NCBI GenBank assembly: GCA_964604675.1 | Contig: CAZSAT010000026.1 | Span: 1-64,000 of the forward strand | Direction of reading: 5' to 3' | Origin: CAZSAT01 sp964604675 | GTDB lineage: Bacteria > Myxococcota_A > UBA796 > CAJQPC01 | DNA: 64,000 nucleotides | Shown: piece by piece, positions 44,940 to 52,942 of the stretch | Numbering within the stretch: the first letter of the stretch is position 1 | Layout: each line of letters opens with the position of its first letter | Translations under genes and position numbers: made by a program | Notes under the pieces: model-generated | What the model was told of the DNA's origin: nothing | What the model saw: the letters and a program-made list of their open reading frames with translations, nothing else | Database searches by the model: none

Positions 44940-45551
44940 CTACGCGCTCAGGCGCTGCGGCACCATCGGGTCGCCGGACGCCACGCGCCCGCCCACCCCG
45001 GCGGCGGCCTTCAGGAGCGCCTCCGGTTCGCGCACACCGCGCGCCAGCAGCAGGAGCACCTCGTCGCGCTCCACGCCCACGACCCAGTCGCAGGCACCGC
45101 GGCCCCAGCGGGCCACGCCCGGGCGCACCAGCACGTAGCGGCCGTGCAGCTCCGTCCACACCAGGCCCGTCAGGTCGTACACCAGCCGGCAGGTCTCCCA
45201 GTTCTCCGCGCCATCGATGCGGGCCGCGTGGCGCAGGCGTACGAGGTGCAGCCAGCTGGTGTCGTCCCAGGGGCAGCCCTGCAGGTCCAGGCTGCGCACG
45301 CGGAGGTGGTGCAGCGAGGTGGCGTCGGTCACGTCGCACAAGAGCAGCTCGAGCCGGCGCAGGTTGTGCACCTGCTGGAGCACCGAGAGGTCGCCGAGCT
45401 TGCAGCACTGCGCGCTCAGGGTGGAGAGGTGCGGCAGGTCGATCAGGGGGGACAGATCGTCGATGTCGCAGCCCACCAGCTCGAGGTGGCGGACATCGCG
45501 GGGGAGGAGGGGGAGAGAAGACTCGCCTTCGAGTCGGATCCAGGTGCTCAT
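44940..45551 (-). CDS. Leucine-rich-repeat-like protein
   Basis: The 203-residue protein contains LRR-like units in its first half: RHLELVGCDIDDLSPLIDLP, HLSTLSAQCCKLGDLSVLQQV, NLRRLELLLCDVTDATSLHH and VRSLDLQGCPWDDTSWLHLV, each with a Cys in the loop. The second half is not recognised. ATG 45551 lies in a G-rich context without a strong ribosome site. LRRs mediate protein binding; nearness to the STAND regulator suggests a ligand or partner function. Confidence 0.65.
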   Translation of the reverse strand: MSTWIRLEGESSLPLLPRDVRHLELVGCDIDDLSPLIDLPHLSTLSAQCCKLGDLSVLQQVHNLRRLELLLCDVTDATSLHHLRVRSLDLQGCPWDDTSWLHLVRLRHAARIDGAENWETCRLVYDLTGLVWTELHGRYVLVRPGVARWGRGACDWVVGVERDEVLLLLARGVREPEALLKAAAGVGGRVASGDPMVPQRLSA

Positions 45552-45844
45552 TCGGGGGGGCCTCGGTTGGACGCATCCCTTGTCGCTCGGCACCCGCTGA
45601 GGCGCACCTGAGGCCTGTCTGAGACGGCTCAGATCAGGCGAAGTGCAGCTCGTGGGGGCGCTTTCGTGAACCAGGGCGACCGCAGCAACGCAGGGGCCGA
45701 AGGGATCTTCGAAGAAATCTTCGATCGCGCTGGTTTCAAGCCGACGTCCAGCGATCTTCAAGGATCGCGGGCACCGTCTGGCGTCGAGATTGCTGCCGAC
45801 GTAGGCTGCCTGCGTTCCCCCAAGCACCTCACAGAAGGACCGCC
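45552..45844. promoter_or_regulatory. Divergent intergenic region with repeated ATCTTCRA motif
   Basis: This 293-base gap between LRR and transporter genes holds ATCTTCGA twice (45705-45712, 45717-45724) 12 bases apart, and a third variant ATCTTCAA (45754-45761) inside a perfect 6-bp inverted repeat GCGATC/GATCGC (45751-45768). These look like operator repeats for the transporter gene. Confidence 0.4.
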
Positions 45845-47971
45845 GTGCAGCCGAGCACCACCACCGCTGGCTTCGGGATCTTCTCGGGGGTGTTCCGCCC
45901 GGTCTTCCTGACCATCTTGGGCGCGATGCTCTACCTGCGGGAGGGCTGGCTGGTGGGCAACGCCGGCCTCGGCGGCGCCCTGCTGGTGATCGCGGGTGCG
46001 GTCAGCATCACCGGCCTCACGGCGCTCTCGCTCGCGAGCATCGCCACCAACGTGCGCGTGAAGCCCGGCGGAGCCTTCGCCATCACCGCCCAGGCGCTGG
46101 GGCTCGAGGCCGGCGGCGCCATCGGCGTGCCGCTCTACGTCGCCCAGTCGCTCTCCGCGGCGATGTACCTCTACGCCTTCTCCGAGGCCTGGGCCTTCCT
46201 GTTCCCCACCCACGATCCCCGGCTCGTGGCGGTGCTGGGCTTCGTGGCCATGGCGGCGGTCGCCTGGCGCTCCGCGAGCCTGGCGGCCCGCGCCCAGGCC
46301 GTGATGATGGTGGTGGTGTGCGTGGCCCTGAGCTCGGGCTTCGCCGGCTGGTTCACCGCCGACGAGCTGGTGCAACCGCGGCTCGTGGGCCGCTTCCAGG
46401 ACGCCTCGTTCGCCGAGTGCTTCGCCATCTTCTTCCCCGCCGTGACGGGGATCATGGTCGGGGCGGGCATGAGCGGTGAGCTCGCGGATCCGCGCCGTTC
46501 CCTGCCCCGCGGCACGCTCTACGCCTGGGGCGTGACCACCGGGGTCTACACCCTCGGCGCCATCTGGTACGCCACCGTGGGCACCCCGGAAGAGCTCCGC
46601 GCCAACAGCACCTTCATGATCGAGCACGCCGTCGTCGGCCCGGTGGTGCTCGGCGGCCTGCTCTGCTCGACCCTGATGGCCGGACTCTCCTCGTTGGTGG
46701 CCGCCCCACGTCTGCTCCAGGCCATGGCGGAGCACGGCGTGGTGCCCGCCAGCCGCTGGCTCGGGCGCACGGTGGACGGTGAGCCGCGCAACGCCACCGC
46801 GGCCACCACGGCGTTGGGCGCCGCCGGCCTGCTGGCGGGCTCGCTCGACGCCATCGCGCCCATCATCACCAGCTTCTTCATCATGACCTACCTGGCGATC
46901 AACCTCGTGGTCTTCGTGGAAGGTGCTCTGGACATGATCTCCTGGCGCCCGACCTTCCGCGTGGCGCGGGTGCTCCCGCTGCTCGGCGTGGGCGCGTGCC
47001 TGATCGGCCTCGCCATCGGCAGCCCCGTCGGCGGCTTGCTGGAGCTGGCCATGGTGCTCGGCATCTACCTCACGCTGAGTCGGCGCCAGCTGCACACACC
47101 GTGGGAGACGGTGCGGTCGGGCATCGCGGTCCGCCTGGCCGCCTGGGCTGCGCGGCGGGCCGTCGGGCTCGAGCGGAGCGAGCGCGCCTGGAAGCCCGAC
47201 CTGCTGGTGCCCGTGCACAGCCTGGAGCAGCTCGAGCACCTGCTCCCCATCGTCAAGGTGGTGGGCCTGCGGCGTGGATCGGTGCGCTTCGCCCAGCTCG
47301 GAAGGTCCGAGGACCTGGCGGAGCGGCTGCAGAGCCTGGTCGACCAGGCCGCTCACCGCCAGTGGGACGTCAAGGCCACCGCGCTCGGGGCGCGACCCGA
47401 CGCCTCCGGTGTGGTCGTGGCGATCGAAGCCCTCGGTGGTGCGCTGTTCCCACCGAACCTGGTCCTGGTCGACGGCGAGCTCACCAGCGACGAGGACCTG
47501 GCGCTCTACCGGGACCACTGCCAGCGCGCGGGGGTGGGCCTGGGCTTGTTCCTGCCGAGCTCGGGTCCGACCCCGAACCAGGACGTGTCGGTGTGGATCT
47601 CCGACCGCTCCCCCGACTGGCAGCTCAAGCTGCACCAGCGCAGCCTCGACCTCCCGGTGCTCGCCGGCTACCTCGCCGCGCAGGACCGTGGCGCCCGCCT
47701 CTGGTTGCACTGCGTGACCCGCGAGGCCGAGTCGGTGGGACGCGCCGACACCTTCCTGCGCCGCCTCATCGACCAGGCCCGCCTGCCCCAGGCCGAGGTC
47801 GCCGCCCGCCACGGGGTGTTCCGCGAGGTCCTGGCCGAGGCCGGCACGGGGCTGCACGTGTTCGGCATGCCGCCGTCGATCGAGGTGGAGGCCCTGCGCG
47901 CCCTGCGCGACGTGAGCGGAGGCGCCTGCCTCTTCCTGCTCGACTCGGGTCAGGAGAGCGCGCTCGCCTGA
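45845..47971 (+). CDS. SLC12-type cation-chloride / amino-acid transporter
   Basis: The 708-residue protein is an APC-superfamily transporter of SLC12 (cation-chloride cotransporter) type. The signature FSGVFRPVFLTILGAMLYLREGW opens the first helix; about 12 hydrophobic helices fill residues 10-420, including MVGAGMSGELADPRRSLPRG, the family loop after helix 6. The C-terminal 280 residues are a cytoplasmic domain with repeated alpha/beta units (WKPDLLVPVHSLEQL), as in SLC12 proteins. Substrate ions are not deduced. The GTG start has AGAAGGA upstream. Confidence 0.85.
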   Translation: MQPSTTTAGFGIFSGVFRPVFLTILGAMLYLREGWLVGNAGLGGALLVIAGAVSITGLTALSLASIATNVRVKPGGAFAITAQALGLEAGGAIGVPLYVAQSLSAAMYLYAFSEAWAFLFPTHDPRLVAVLGFVAMAAVAWRSASLAARAQAVMMVVVCVALSSGFAGWFTADELVQPRLVGRFQDASFAECFAIFFPAVTGIMVGAGMSGELADPRRSLPRGTLYAWGVTTGVYTLGAIWYATVGTPEELRANSTFMIEHAVVGPVVLGGLLCSTLMAGLSSLVAAPRLLQAMAEHGVVPASRWLGRTVDGEPRNATAATTALGAAGLLAGSLDAIAPIITSFFIMTYLAINLVVFVEGALDMISWRPTFRVARVLPLLGVGACLIGLAIGSPVGGLLELAMVLGIYLTLSRRQLHTPWETVRSGIAVRLAAWAARRAVGLERSERAWKPDLLVPVHSLEQLEHLLPIVKVVGLRRGSVRFAQLGRSEDLAERLQSLVDQAAHRQWDVKATALGARPDASGVVVAIEALGGALFPPNLVLVDGELTSDEDLALYRDHCQRAGVGLGLFLPSSGPTPNQDVSVWISDRSPDWQLKLHQRSLDLPVLAGYLAAQDRGARLWLHCVTREAESVGRADTFLRRLIDQARLPQAEVAARHGVFREVLAEAGTGLHVFGMPPSIEVEALRALRDVSGGACLFLLDSGQESALA

Positions 47972-47992
47972 GCCGACCCACAGACCGCGGGC

Positions 47993-48511
47993 TCAGCCCT
48001 CGTCGACGTCGCCGTCGGTGTCGGTGCCGCCACCGGGTGCGCCGGTGTCGGCCCCCGAGAGCTCGTAGGTGAGCTCGACGTAGAGCGGCGCCGCCTGGTC
48101 CGAGACCTCCACCGAGCAGCTTCCGGCGAACTCCTCGGTCCGGCCGCTGGTCTCGACCTTCACCTGGAAGAGCAGCCCGTCGGCTTCCACGGGGAGCGGC
48201 TGCATGTCGAGGTCCGCCAGCACGGCTGGGAAGAGCCGCGGGTCGTCGCAGGTCACGCCACAGACCCAGCCGTCGCCCTCGAGCACGACCTCGTAGATCG
48301 GACGGTCCGGGCCCACCGTGACATCGACCGCCTGTTCACCGGCCAGGCTGACCCCGCCGGCCCACTCCGCGCAGCTCTCCTCGGTGGGGTCGTCTGCGCG
48401 GTCCTCCTGGTCGTCCTCGAGTCCCGCCGAGGCCGAGTCGATCGCGCCGGTGTCCACGAAGTCGCCCTTGTCGAGCTCCGCGTAGAGCGAGCAACCGAGC
48501 CACAGGAGCAT
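47993..48511 (-). CDS. Small lipoprotein (172 aa)
   Basis: The product begins MLLWLGCSLYAELDKG, a short lipoprotein signal with lipidated Cys7, then an acidic Asp/Ser linker (TGAIDSASAGLEDDQED). The mature domain has several Cys (EESCAEW, GWVCGVTCDD, FAGSCSVE) that could form disulfides, and a Gly/Asp/Thr-rich end. No family recognised. ATG 48511 was preferred to the GTG at 48517. It ends 22 bases from the convergent transporter gene. Confidence 0.65.
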   Translation of the reverse strand: MLLWLGCSLYAELDKGDFVDTGAIDSASAGLEDDQEDRADDPTEESCAEWAGGVSLAGEQAVDVTVGPDRPIYEVVLEGDGWVCGVTCDDPRLFPAVLADLDMQPLPVEADGLLFQVKVETSGRTEEFAGSCSVEVSDQAAPLYVELTYELSGADTGAPGGGTDTDGDVDEG

Positions 48512-48535
48512 GCACACCTCGTCCAGGTGCTCAGT

Positions 48536-49726
48536 TTAGCCGGATCGACGGCGCCTCAGCGGGACGATCGCGCCCCACAGCGCCAGCCAGCCCGCGCTGG
48601 GCACGACCGCGCAACCGCCTCCTTCGGCCACCGTCTCCTCGCGCGGTTCCACCTGCACCAGCACCCAGGCCTCGGCGGTCTGCGGCGGCGTGCCGTCGTC
48701 CATCACCTGCACCAGCAGGGCGTCGTCGCCGACGTAGTCCTCGTCCGCCCGGAACGCGAGCACCCCGCCCTCGCCGATCTCCGCGGTGCCGTGCTCGGGC
48801 TCCTCGACGATCAGCCAGATGTGGCCGTCCTCGGGGTCCGGGTCGTTGGCGGCGAGGGCACCCGCCCAGGTGCCGCCCTGCACGACCACGATCGGATCGA
48901 AGCTCGGCTGGGGAGCGTCGTTGTCCTCGCTGTCGAAGCAGCCGCCCCCGTCGCCGCCGTCCCCGCCGTCGCCGGGCTTGCCCTCGTCCTCGTCGCAGGT
49001 CGGGCGCGGCAGCACCACCCCGGCGCTCGACTCGATCCAGTCGATCACCGCGTCGGGACGTACCCAGATGCCGCCGTCTTCGCAGGGGGCGTAGACCGCG
49101 TTGTAGGAGCGCGAGGTCAGGCCGACCACGTAGTCGCCGTGGTCGGTCAAGAGGTAGAGCGGCCCCCCCGAGTCGCCGTAGCAGGCGTCGGTGCCGTTGC
49201 CGCCAGCGCCCAGCTCGCCGCCCGGGCTCACCGAGCCGTTGCAGCCGCTCCAGAGGTCCGTGCACTCGGAGTCCTCGATGACCGTGGGCGCCTCGCGGAG
49301 CTTGGTGCCGTACTGCGTGCCCCAGATGTCGGTGGCGCCGTAGCCGACGATCTGCGCGGGGGCGCCGTCGTAGAGGTCGTCGAGCGCGCACCCCGAGGCG
49401 ATCAGGCGGGGCTCGGTCTCGGCGGCCTCCGCGAGCACGAGCACCGCGATGTCGTAGGTGCTCCAGGAGTTGGTGTACTCGATGGTCCGCGACACCGAGA
49501 TCTTCTCGCCGGTGGTGGTGTAGTCGTTGGTCGCGAGCTTCACCGCCGTGATGCCGCCCGCGCAGTGCCCGGCGGTCAACACCACCTTCTCGTGCACGAG
49601 CACGCCCGTGCAGCCCACCGAGTTGCCGAAGTAGACGGCGGCGGCGTCGGGCCAGTCACCGAGCGACACCTGCGTGCCGCCGACGACCTTGTCTTGGGCC
49701 AGGGCGAGGTGGACCAGGACGAGCAT
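48536..49726 (-). CDS. Secreted trypsin-like serine protease with C-terminal anchor
   Basis: The 396-residue protein has a signal peptide (MLVLVHLALAQ), the mature-start motif KVVGGTQV, and the trypsin triad: VLTAGHC (His54), YDIAVL (Asp92) and GDSGGP (Ser186). After residue 260 there is a Gly/Asp-rich linker (GGDGGDGGGCF), a Cadherin/Ig-like beta domain (PVIVV... region 300-370) and a tail GGCAVVPSAGWLALW followed by PLRRRRSG. That tail (Cys, hydrophobic run, Arg cluster) fits a MYXO-CTERM or similar sorting signal. ATG 49726 gives the signal peptide. Confidence 0.88.
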   Translation of the reverse strand: MLVLVHLALAQDKVVGGTQVSLGDWPDAAAVYFGNSVGCTGVLVHEKVVLTAGHCAGGITAVKLATNDYTTTGEKISVSRTIEYTNSWSTYDIAVLVLAEAAETEPRLIASGCALDDLYDGAPAQIVGYGATDIWGTQYGTKLREAPTVIEDSECTDLWSGCNGSVSPGGELGAGGNGTDACYGDSGGPLYLLTDHGDYVVGLTSRSYNAVYAPCEDGGIWVRPDAVIDWIESSAGVVLPRPTCDEDEGKPGDGGDGGDGGGCFDSEDNDAPQPSFDPIVVVQGGTWAGALAANDPDPEDGHIWLIVEEPEHGTAEIGEGGVLAFRADEDYVGDDALLVQVMDDGTPPQTAEAWVLVQVEPREETVAEGGGCAVVPSAGWLALWGAIVPLRRRRSG

Positions 49727-49861
49727 GGAGCGGTCCGGTCGGTGCGGGGGCAAGCATAGAGCCAGGCGGGGCGCGCGATCCAGTGGGTAGACGACTTGTT
49801 TACTGCTGCTTGACCGGTCGGGGTGCAAGGCCGCACGGCAGCCCGAGCACGAGCAGTGGAG

Positions 49862-50515
49862 TCAGCGCCCCAGCAGGCGCGCCCAGAAGCCCTTCTTCGG
49901 GGGGCTGTCTCCGTCGGCCGGGGCCTGGCCGCGCGGTTCGGTGACCTCGTCGTCGGCGTCCTCGGGCTCCACCTCGACCTGCGCGCGCACCTTCACCCGG
50001 TGCTCGGCCACGGGGTGCCAGCGGGCGACGCTGCGGTCGAGCACCCCGAGGAAGCCGCCGGCGTCGTCGAAGAGCTGATCGAGCAGGGCGAACACGCTGG
50101 CTTCGCCGTCGGCCTCCTCCCAGGGCCGTGGCTCGCCCTCGTCCCGGTGCACCCCACCGCCGTCCTCGACCCTGCGGCGGTGGCAGCGACCCTCGGCGAA
50201 GCAGGCGAAGGCGGCGTGGCCCACCGCACTGTGCAGCCCGACCACCGCGAAGGGTCGCGCTCCGAACACCTGGTGGAGCGCGGCGGCCTCGTCGCTCAGG
50301 TCGTCGTCGCTCAAGAGCTCCTGCAGCGCCCAGGCGACGATCACGGTCCGGTCGCCCACCACGCCGGCGTAGATCCGATCGCCCCGCGGGTCGAGCACGT
50401 CTTCGAGCCGCTTCGCGCCCCCTTCCCGACGCGGCCCGAAGCCCGCCTGGAACAGGGCCTGCTCCAGGCTCGGCAGGCCGCCCTCGATCACCAGCAAGCT
50501 CGTCTTCCAGCCCAT
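49862..50515 (-). CDS. Hypothetical soluble protein (217 aa)
   Basis: This 217-residue protein MGWKTSLLVIEGG onwards has an alpha/beta N-terminal domain (DRIYAGVVGDRTVIVAWALQELL) with a Cys/His region (ACFAEGRCHRRRVED), then an acidic C-terminal tail (VEVEPEDADDEVTEP). No family recognised. It lies divergent to the RpoC-like gene with 91 bases between, so it could share regulation with it. Confidence 0.55.
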   Translation of the reverse strand: MGWKTSLLVIEGGLPSLEQALFQAGFGPRREGGAKRLEDVLDPRGDRIYAGVVGDRTVIVAWALQELLSDDDLSDEAAALHQVFGARPFAVVGLHSAVGHAAFACFAEGRCHRRRVEDGGGVHRDEGEPRPWEEADGEASVFALLDQLFDDAGGFLGVLDRSVARWHPVAEHRVKVRAQVEVEPEDADDEVTEPRGQAPADGDSPPKKGFWARLLGR

Positions 50516-50606
50516 GCCGCAAGGCTACTCGCTGCGCCCGCATCCAGCGGCGGGATCCAGGTCTGGGCCATGCGACACTGGCATCCCGGATCGGAGGAGG
50601 AGCGGC

Positions 50607-52142
50607 ATGTCGGAGACCTTCGCAGGCTACGTCGCCCGCTTCCTCGGTCCCCTCCACGTGGTCGCCACCGACTGCGGCACGGACGAGGGGACCCGACTCC
50701 ACGAGCTCCGGTGCGAGGAACCGGACCTGGTCTGGATCTCCGAGGAGCTACGGCGCGAGGGGCGGCAGGCGGTCGCAGGGGGCGGAGGCTGGCGCTCGGC
50801 TGCGCTCTGCGAGGCCGAGGGCGGTGTGTGCGTGGCCTGTTGGGGCGACGGGTCGCTCGGCCGCGCCACGGTCGGCGACGACCTGGGGGCGCGGATCGCC
50901 GAGGCCACGGCCGACCCCGGAGAGGGCCGCTACGGAGCGATCCATCACCCGCGCGAGCCGGCCGACCAGCCGATCCGCGCCACGGCTTCCGGCGTGTTGC
51001 GGGTGGAGGCCCGGACCACCACGGCCGCGGAACGCGCACGGGAGGGGCGCTGGCACATCGGAAGGAGCGTGGGGCCTGCGGTGGCGGTCGCTGAAGACGG
51101 GCGCTGGGTCGTGGAGCGCGACGGGCGCGAGGTGGCGCGAGGGCTCCTGCCCGCTGGGGCCGCGCTCAGGCTCCCCGATGGATCCCGCGTGGAGGAGGGG
51201 GAGGTCGTGGCGTGCGTGGAGCCGCGCTTCGGAGACTTCCGCGAGACCCGCACGTGGGCCGCCGGCGTGGTGCGGTTCGAGGGGCTGGAGGTGGCGCACC
51301 CCGCTGGCCAGGCGGTCGTGACCACGCGCAGGGCGCGCTGGAGCGTGATGGCCGACGGGCAGGTGGTCGACGAGGGCTCCCTCCCCTACGGCGACCGGCC
51401 CCTGGTGGCGGACGGCGACGCGCTCGTGGTGGGACAGCTCCTGTCCGCGAGCACCCCCGGCAGCCTGCCCATCCTGAGTCCGGTCGCTGGGAAGCTCACC
51501 TGGGTGGACGTGCCCGGCGACGGCATCGTCGCGGAGCGGCCCGGGGCGCGGCCGCGGCTGACCGTTGCCCCGCAGGAAGGCACGGTGAGCCAGATCTTCC
51601 TGCCGGTGGCTGCGCGCGTGCTCGTGGCCGACGGCTCGTCCGTCGAGGCGGGCCAGCGGCTGGCCGACATCCCGCACGTGGCGGTCCGATACGTCGACCT
51701 GGAGTGGCTCCCTGGAGGTCGTACGCGTGTCGAACGGCTGCTCGGGCTGGCCGAGCCCGCACTGGCGGCGCCCATGGCCTTGTTCGCGGGCCACGTGGTG
51801 GAGGTGTCGGCGTCGCAGGTCACGGTCCGGAGCGACGACGCGCACCAGGTCGAGCGCTACACGCTGCCGGCAGGGTCGGAGCCCCAGCTCACCGAGGGCG
51901 ACTACGTGCGCGCTGGCGAGCTGATCGGCGCCGGGGAGGCGCGCCCGCTCGATGTCGTCCACGTGCAGGGCTACGACGCGGCCGTGCGCTGGCTGGCCGA
52001 CGAGCTCTACCGCACGTGGTGGGCCCAGCGGGTGGCGGTCGATCTCCGCGCGCTGGAGGTCCTGGCGGCCACGGCGCTGGCAGCGTTCCGGCCGGCGGTG
52101 GACTCCCGCGAGGTCGACGACGAGCTGCCGCCGGAGGCGTGA
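50607..52142 (+). CDS. Stand-alone protein homologous to the C-terminal region of RNA polymerase beta-prime (RpoC)
   Basis: The 511-residue protein carries RpoC-type C-terminal sequence. GGRTRVERLLGLAEPALAAP (about 370-390) matches the RpoC motif GGLPRVADLFEARRPKEPA, followed by AGHVVEVSASQVTVRS (like ISGIVSFGKETKG), LTEGDYVRAGELIGAG and PLDVVHVQGYDAAVRWLADELYRTWWAQRVAVDLRALEV, which matches the RpoC end [20 protein letters not shown]. Upstream, further L-DG--V--G repeats resemble SBHM units. The catalytic NADFDGD, trigger loop and zinc sites are absent, so it is not a polymerase. It could bind RNAP or compete with beta-prime. ATG 50607 has GGAGGAG upstream. Confidence 0.8.
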   Translation: MSETFAGYVARFLGPLHVVATDCGTDEGTRLHELRCEEPDLVWISEELRREGRQAVAGGGGWRSAALCEAEGGVCVACWGDGSLGRATVGDDLGARIAEATADPGEGRYGAIHHPREPADQPIRATASGVLRVEARTTTAAERAREGRWHIGRSVGPAVAVAEDGRWVVERDGREVARGLLPAGAALRLPDGSRVEEGEVVACVEPRFGDFRETRTWAAGVVRFEGLEVAHPAGQAVVTTRRARWSVMADGQVVDEGSLPYGDRPLVADGDALVVGQLLSASTPGSLPILSPVAGKLTWVDVPGDGIVAERPGARPRLTVAPQEGTVSQIFLPVAARVLVADGSSVEAGQRLADIPHVAVRYVDLEWLPGGRTRVERLLGLAEPALAAPMALFAGHVVEVSASQVTVRSDDAHQVERYTLPAGSEPQLTEGDYVRAGELIGAGEARPLDVVHVQGYDAAVRWLADELYRTWWAQRVAVDLRALEVLAATALAAFRPAVDSREVDDELPPEA

Positions 52143-52191
52143 CGCGGCGATCCGGCGCAGGCCTCCAACGGCTGTTGGCAAGCACCTGGAA

Positions 52192-52515
52192 TCAGGAGGC
52201 CTTGGCGTCCTTGAACTGCGAGATCTGGACGTCCTCGTCAGGGAAGCGCGCGACCAGGACGAGCTCGGCGCCCATGCTCTGGAGCAGCTTCTGCATGGTG
52301 CTGATCCGCATGTCGTCCTGGCGTTCCAGTTTGGACAGGCTCGCCTGCTTGATCCCCAGGCGCCCGGCGAGCTCTTCCTGGGTCAGCTTCAGTGCCTGCC
52401 GAAGCTCCTGCAGGACCATCTCCTGGAGCAGCTCGGTCGTGCGCGCGCGAACCGCGCCCTGCCGCTCGGGACTCATCTGGTCGACGAGCGTCGTGAACTT
52501 CTTCTGTCCCATCAT
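52192..52515 (-). CDS. higA: HigA-type antitoxin (HTH)
   Basis: The 107-residue protein has a Cro/C1-type HTH: LKLTQEELAGRLGIKQASLSKLERQDD, the XRE pattern. It follows the toxin gene with an ATGA overlap and a GGGAG site, typical of HigBA order (toxin first). The tail ARFPDEDVQISQF may bind the toxin. An upstream ATG at 52524 is an alternative start. Confidence 0.85.
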   Translation of the reverse strand: MMGQKKFTTLVDQMSPERQGAVRARTTELLQEMVLQELRQALKLTQEELAGRLGIKQASLSKLERQDDMRISTMQKLLQSMGAELVLVARFPDEDVQISQFKDAKAS

Positions 52516-52871
52516 GACTCCCATTTGTCGTCGAGCTCGGCCAGGAGCTCGTCATAGAGCTGGTCAGCGATGGGAACGAAGGTCTCGTACCACCGCTTGT
52601 CCCCGCGCTTGTTACCGCCAATCAGCAGGACGGCGCAGCGGCGGGGGTCGAACGCGTACAGAACCCGGTACGGGTCCGCCTTGTGCTGGATTCTCAGTTC
52701 ACGCATGTGGCTGTGCCGCGACCCCTTGATGCCGCTGGAGTGGGGGAACTTGAGCGTAGGCCCGAGCTTCTCGAGCAGTCCGACCACCGCGGCAATCTCC
52801 TCCTGACAGCCCTCGTCCAGCTTCCGCCACCAGCTCTCGAACTCGTCGGTGTACTCGACTTCCCATGCCAT
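52512..52871 (-). CDS. higB: HigB/RelE-superfamily toxin (phage Gp49-like)
   Basis: The 119-residue protein matches the Gp49/DUF891 branch of the RelE superfamily: FESWWRKLDEGCQEEIAAVVGLLEKLGP, LKFPHSSGIKGSRHSHMRELR and PYRVLYAFDPRRCAVLLIGGNKRGDKRWYE. These proteins are ribosome-dependent mRNA interferases. It is co-transcribed with the HTH antitoxin. ATG 52871 sits 8 bases after a TATACT-like -10 box. Confidence 0.88.
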   Translation of the reverse strand: MAWEVEYTDEFESWWRKLDEGCQEEIAAVVGLLEKLGPTLKFPHSSGIKGSRHSHMRELRIQHKADPYRVLYAFDPRRCAVLLIGGNKRGDKRWYETFVPIADQLYDELLAELDDKWES

Positions 52872-52879
52872 GTCGGCAG

Positions 52880-52897
52880 TATAGCCTTTAAGCTATA
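52880..52897 (-). promoter_or_regulatory. HigBA operator/promoter palindrome
   Basis: The 18-bp element TATAGCCTTTAAGCTATA has perfect 6-bp arms (TATAGC/GCTATA). On the minus strand its end reads GGCTATACT, containing a TATACT -10 box just before the toxin ATG. Binding of the antitoxin here would block transcription. The AT-rich patch is unusual for this genome. Confidence 0.6.
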
Positions 52898-52942
52898 TCG
52901 CTGCCGGCTAGGGTCGCAATGGCACGCCGCCCACCCGCGCGC

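Noticed and set aside
45166..45195. CGTCAGGTC resembling the island promoter
   Set aside because: It lies inside the LRR gene, differs in the first bases and lacks the nTC -10 element.
45666..45911. Small frame in the gap before the SLC12 gene
   Set aside because: It overlaps the transporter start and the operator-like repeats, and the second half is a shadow of the transporter.
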